This document shows positions 60,066 through 64,000 of a DNA stretch of 64,000 nt, in pieces. Location: positions 24,184,123 to 24,248,122 of the forward strand of contig OY829648.1 in NCBI GenBank assembly GCA_963691815.1. Direction: 5' to 3'. The translations under genes were made by a program, and so were the position numbers. Below the pieces are notes generated by a model that worked only from the letters and a program-made list of their open reading frames with translations, did not search any database and was not told the origin of the DNA. Source of the DNA: Echiichthys vipera (Eukaryota > Chordata > Actinopteri > Perciformes > Trachinidae). Numbering within the stretch: the stretch's first letter is position 1; each line of letters begins with the position of its first letter.

Positions 60066-62589
60066 ATGGCTATGGTAAAGAGTGGTTGGCTCCATCGACA
60101 AAGTGAGTAGCAAGACAGTACACATTAACTGCTGGGACATTTGGTTTGATATCCCTGTATAAATACATTCAGTTTGAATTGAACTTGACTGTATTATATG
60201 CTCATCAAAGGTGGTTTAGTTTAGTTTTTTATTTTGAACATGTTAAAAGGAACAACATGAATAGAAATAATGTAATGAAAAGGAAAAAAAACAAACGATA
60301 ATAATAAAAAACTTTTTTTACCAGTAATAAAACACAAAATAACCAACACCTATTTAAACAGTTTAGAGGAATAACTTATTTGATGCTACACTTTCTCCAT
60401 TTTCAAACTTTATTGCATATTGAAATTCTTTTTAAATCTGTTTCAAAATATATAGTTTAGACATTTTTCCTAAGACACTTTAATTTTTTATTTTTTAGTA
60501 CATGTGTATAATCTGTGATTATGGCTTCCTTCTTCCTCTCTGTACCTTATGAAAGTTCCTTTTTTATACATCTTTTTGAACTGAATCAGACTTGTACACA
60601 ACGCTCACACTGTTCCATAGTCTGAGCCCCCACATTGACATTGACACTTTTTATTGTCCTACGCTCAATGACAGTTTTCAAATCTTTTTTCCCCTCAAAG
60701 GTACAATACTGCGCCGATGGAAAAGAAACTGGTTTGACTTGTGGGCTGACGGACGACTGGTGTTCTACAATGATCAACAACGCCGTGACATGGAGGATGA
60801 CATCCACATGAGGGTCGACTGCATTAACATCCGCAACTCTGCTGCATGCCAGGGTACCTGTTGTCTGAGGATGGCTACTGCATGAGTATCAACCAACTTT
60901 TGTTCATATTTTTGAAAAGCGTCACCCCTCCATTTGTCCTGCTGTGTTGCTTCTCAGAGCTGAACCCACCAGAGTCGAAGACGCGTGATGCCTTGCTCCA
61001 GATAGTGTGCAGAGATGGACGTGTCATCAGCCTGTGTGCAGACAGTGCAGATGATGCTCTGTAAGACAACACGTACATTCACAGCCATTATATTAATTTG
61101 ACAAAGTATTTTAGCCACTCTCCTTTTGTTTCTGTGTTGGTGAAGTTGAATGTTTTAGTTGTTCTGTGTTTATATTTTCAGAAGAGATAGTATACATCAT
61201 GGTTTTCACTTTGTGTTGCAGGGCATGGACCATGGCACTTCAGGATGCCAGAATTAATGCGGTGAGTTTCTGCTACATCTTATATTTCTTGAGTTTTAAT
61301 TTGTTTACCAAACTAAAAATATAGTGAGCTGTTTTTGTAAAAGCAGCCTGTCTATCTTTATCCGTCTGATGAATAAATAAGCTGTGACTTAAACTGTTAG
61401 AAGAGATTTTTCCATGATCTAAGAAAGGCTTCAAACATAAAACTTGACATCAGAGTTGTTTCCAACACTTTTTTTCTGGCTCTCATATTGTATCATACTG
61501 TATGTTGTCATTATGCCTATATAACGGTAACCTCAGAGCAGTATAATGATCCCTCTAAACGTGGGGTTTTTAGAATTTTCTTTTTGTTTGAGGCTTACAG
61601 GTGAGGTGGCCTCATTTACGTGCGTGTGTTGTTTTTTCAGGTGGTCGCTGCACCTCAGGTCGGCTTTGCTCAGGAAGTAATGGCATCTGCTCCTCCCCCC
61701 TACTCAGAATACGCTCCCCCACCTCAGGTAAAAGGCCTAAACAGTTTGCTTATGAATTCAAAATTGTTAAATGTTTAATCAAACACTTTGTTCTGTTTTT
61801 GTTTTTTTTAATCTATTGACAATGCACCTGTGCATTTCAGGCCTCAACATTATTTTCTTTTCCTCAATGATCTTATCAAACTCAGCTCTGTAAACCTTTT
61901 GTTAACAAGGAACAATTAGCAGCATGATTCAACTGTACTCATAATTTGCACTGTAAGTCATCCTGAGAGTCAGTCCTGAGATAACTTTTGTTATGATTTG
62001 GCACTATAAATAAAATTGAATTGAATTGAGTTAATGGATGTGCTGTATACAGTATGTTCAACTGTACAGTTTGACTTGGTTTGACAAGATCCTCCTCAAG
62101 AAAGAAACTCAAGCCAATGAAAATAAAGGCTACTACCATCTACTGGTGTAGTGATGGAAGTGTTTAAAATCAAATGAGTCTTTAGTAATGTGAAGGGCTT
62201 CTCATGGAGGATCAGCAGAATCTTTATGGTCTTTTTGTCTGTCATTTTTCAGCAGGTTTATGCCCCGGGCCCTTATGGAGAATATGTTGCGCCTCCCCCC
62301 CAAGCTACCCAGATTGTATACTCTGCTGACGGGCAGCCCTATGCTGTAGCTTATCCCTATCAGTACCAAGGTAAATGACTACACTTTTCTCAGTCTAACT
62401 TTAAATTCCATAATTGTAAAACTTAAATGAGACGTCACGTTGTTCTTTCTAGGTGGGTACCCCGCTCCCGGAGTGAACCATGTTGTTATTCGGGAACGGC
62501 AGCGTGAAGACGGCGGAGACGTGGCTCTGGGCATGCTCGCCGGAGCAGCAACTGGTTTGGCACTCGGCTCTCTCTTCTCGGTCTTCTAG
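60066..62589 (+). CDS. plekhb2: Pleckstrin homology domain-containing B2 (evectin-2)
   Basis: Recycling-endosome protein whose PH domain binds phosphatidylserine and which is needed for retrograde endosome-to-Golgi transport. Coding exons: 60066-60102, 60701-60853, 60958-61060, 61222-61261, 61641-61727, 62253-62370, 62453-62589; phases agree; 224 residues (human 222). PH domain at about 1-110 (MAMVKSGWLHRQSTILRRWK, RNWFDLWADGRLVFYND, DCINIR, LQIVCRDGRVISLCADS, AWTMALQDAR). A Pro/Tyr-rich middle follows with PPPYSEY, a PPxY-type motif for Nedd4-family ligases. The C-terminal helix ALGMLAGAATGLALGSLF is a tail anchor ending SVF. Exon 6 (numbered by coding exon) starts at a CAGCAG tandem acceptor. 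The acceptor of the first coding exon follows a GT repeat. Start: first ATG of GAGATGGCTATGG; a second in-frame ATG lies two codons on. Confidence 0.96.
61905..62040 (+). mobile_element. Non-LTR retroposon 3' tail in a plekhb2 intron
   Basis: TTATGATTTGGCACTATAAA followed by TAAAATTGAATTGAATTGAG is a typical 3' end of a fish LINE or LINE-tailed SINE, with a short tandem ATTGA tail. Confidence 0.65.
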
Positions 62590-64000
62590 TGTCTTGATTA
62601 TTGTACGTGTAGTAGCACAGCGTATTACACCGTATTAGCAGCATCTGGCTTCTTCTCTGTGCCATCACATGAGTCGGAGTAAAATGTGTCTGTTGGGCTA
62701 CTTTCATCTATGAAGCATGATTGTGATGGGCAGTGACTTACTCCCTATGTGCTCTCTATGTACTCAGTAAACACTGTTGGCACTTTCTCATATATATGCC
62801 CTGTGTGGCAGTTTCCCGCCCCCTATGTGTTGTCTGAATATGAATGTTGTTAACCAAAAAATACAATTACTCACTTTTTAAGAGGTATTTAAGGAAATAC
62901 ACTACTTCTTTATGTACTGTACATTTCAGGTCCTCACTGTTTTTCAAGTTTGTTTCGGTTTCATGAAGCACGTTTTTCCTATACATTTGCAGAATAATAG
63001 CCATCAACTGTTATTTTTTTTATTTATTTTTTTTACAGTTTTTGTGTTCGCCTTTCTGTACCGTACCTTTCCTTTCATATGTATTATGTTTCCTCAGCTC
63101 CTCGAGGTATTTGTGGTGGAGGCAGGCTGAAATGAGAGTTGTGTAAAACGAGTGCACACACACATAAAGCAATAATCCCTTACATTGTAGCATTTTGAGG
63201 TACGCGTTTAGTGGATCCTGGTTGTGATGGATGTCTGATGTCATCACCACGATGAAGTCTTATGTACGAGGAAAAAACACCGTTTACACGATGTGCTTTC
63301 AAGTGAAAAGGGACATCACTCCTATATTTGCATGCATTATGGTCCTTTTTTCATTGGCAGCTGATGAACCATACTTTTTATTAGAAATGTGTTTGAATTG
63401 ATATTTTGGTTTCATTTCAGTAGGCTCGGTGCACAAATACCATGCAGGCCAGTCTCTTGAGATTTAGTTACATTTCAATTGACTTACTTTTATTTTTCAC
63501 TGCAAATGACTTGAACATCGTTAGATTTCTCCATTCATGTTAATTATGACTGCATTTATTCACTTTGAAATAGCAAGTTTGCTCAGTCGAAAAACCGTCT
63601 TGGTCTGCTCTTCAAACATACTACATATCTTTATTATTGACACTTACAGAAGACATGTTTAAGACAACTTTAGCAAATGATCAGCTTGTGCAAGCAGCGT
63701 AACATTGATGTCATTTTTCTACAGGTTAACCTGTTCTATCTCTCCTATTTAATGTACTAATTGATTTATGATTTACTCTGCATTTAGAATACAAAGATGG
63801 CAGTTAGCTAAGAGATGTATTTTAACAATTAAATATATTCACAAAGTAGACTCCTTGTTTTGTGTTGTTTATTTAACCCTGAGACTTGAGTTCACAGAAC
63901 ATGTTGTGTGGGATACAACACATGTGCAAATGACCAGTAAGTATCCTCTAAACACCCAAAGACACTCTTAAATACAGATGTATTTCAAACCCACTGAACA
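62590..64000 (+). other. plekhb2 3' UTR and right flank of window
   Basis: AT-rich non-coding sequence. No further coding exon recognised before the window ends. The likely 3' end cannot be fixed; several AATAAA-like sites exist. Confidence 0.45.

Overview
This is a window of a teleost nuclear genome, most likely a percomorph (spiny-rayed) fish. The evidence is compact intron-rich genes whose proteins closely match vertebrate families, very long (CA)n microsatellites, Tc1 and hAT transposons, tRNA-derived SINEs, and the GCTAAC/GTTAGC-rich 5' gene flanks seen in spiny-rayed fish. There is no bacterial or viral locus, CRISPR array or gene cluster. The window is ordinary vertebrate DNA, and I found no undescribed multi-gene system in it.

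Layout. 0-3 kb: a pile-up of old transposons, then the first exon of a TMEM61/barttin-like membrane protein on the minus strand. 5.3-14.7 kb: dhcr24 (sterol delta-24 reductase), plus strand, nine coding exons, with a sterol-response-like promoter. 16.8-19.3 kb: tmem205, plus strand. 19.8-21.7 kb: a dead Tc1-like transposon that carries a nested MITE. 24.8-30.6 kb: slc35d1 (nucleotide-sugar transporter), minus strand, twelve exons, with a 264-bp (CA)n tract in an intron. 30.8-34.1 kb: retroelement remains. 34.4-36.3 kb: aqp12 (superaquaporin), plus strand, convergent with rpp21 (RNase P subunit, 36.7-38.6 kb, minus). 39.9-47.5 kb: pak2 kinase, minus strand, fourteen coding exons. 49.3-50.8 kb: pigx, minus strand, head-to-head with cep19, 51.2-52.4 kb, plus strand. 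53.8-58.1 kb: ing5, minus strand, head-to-head with plekhb2, 60.1-62.6 kb, plus strand.

Every full-length gene was assembled exon by exon with matching splice phases. The resulting lengths (dhcr24 516 aa, tmem205 188, slc35d1 323, aqp12 279, rpp21 156, pak2 530, pigx 248, cep19 158, ing5 241, plekhb2 224) agree with the human proteins as I remember them. The genes do not form one pathway; they are ordinary neighbours. Their order carries information, though: DHCR24-TMEM61 and CEP19-PIGX-PAK2 are also neighbours in human (1p32 and 3q29), and AQP12 and ING5 both lie at human 2q37.

Points worth a second look: dinucleotide repeats that abut splice sites in four of the eleven genes, with a fifth site close by; a Tc1 family present as a near-complete copy, a truncated copy and a MITE; hAT MITEs with 8-bp target duplications; a 34-bp inverted-repeat snapback; an NPT/NPS pore-motif pair in aqp12; an altered caspase site in pak2; and TTAGC/GCTAA-rich sequence near most gene 5' ends.
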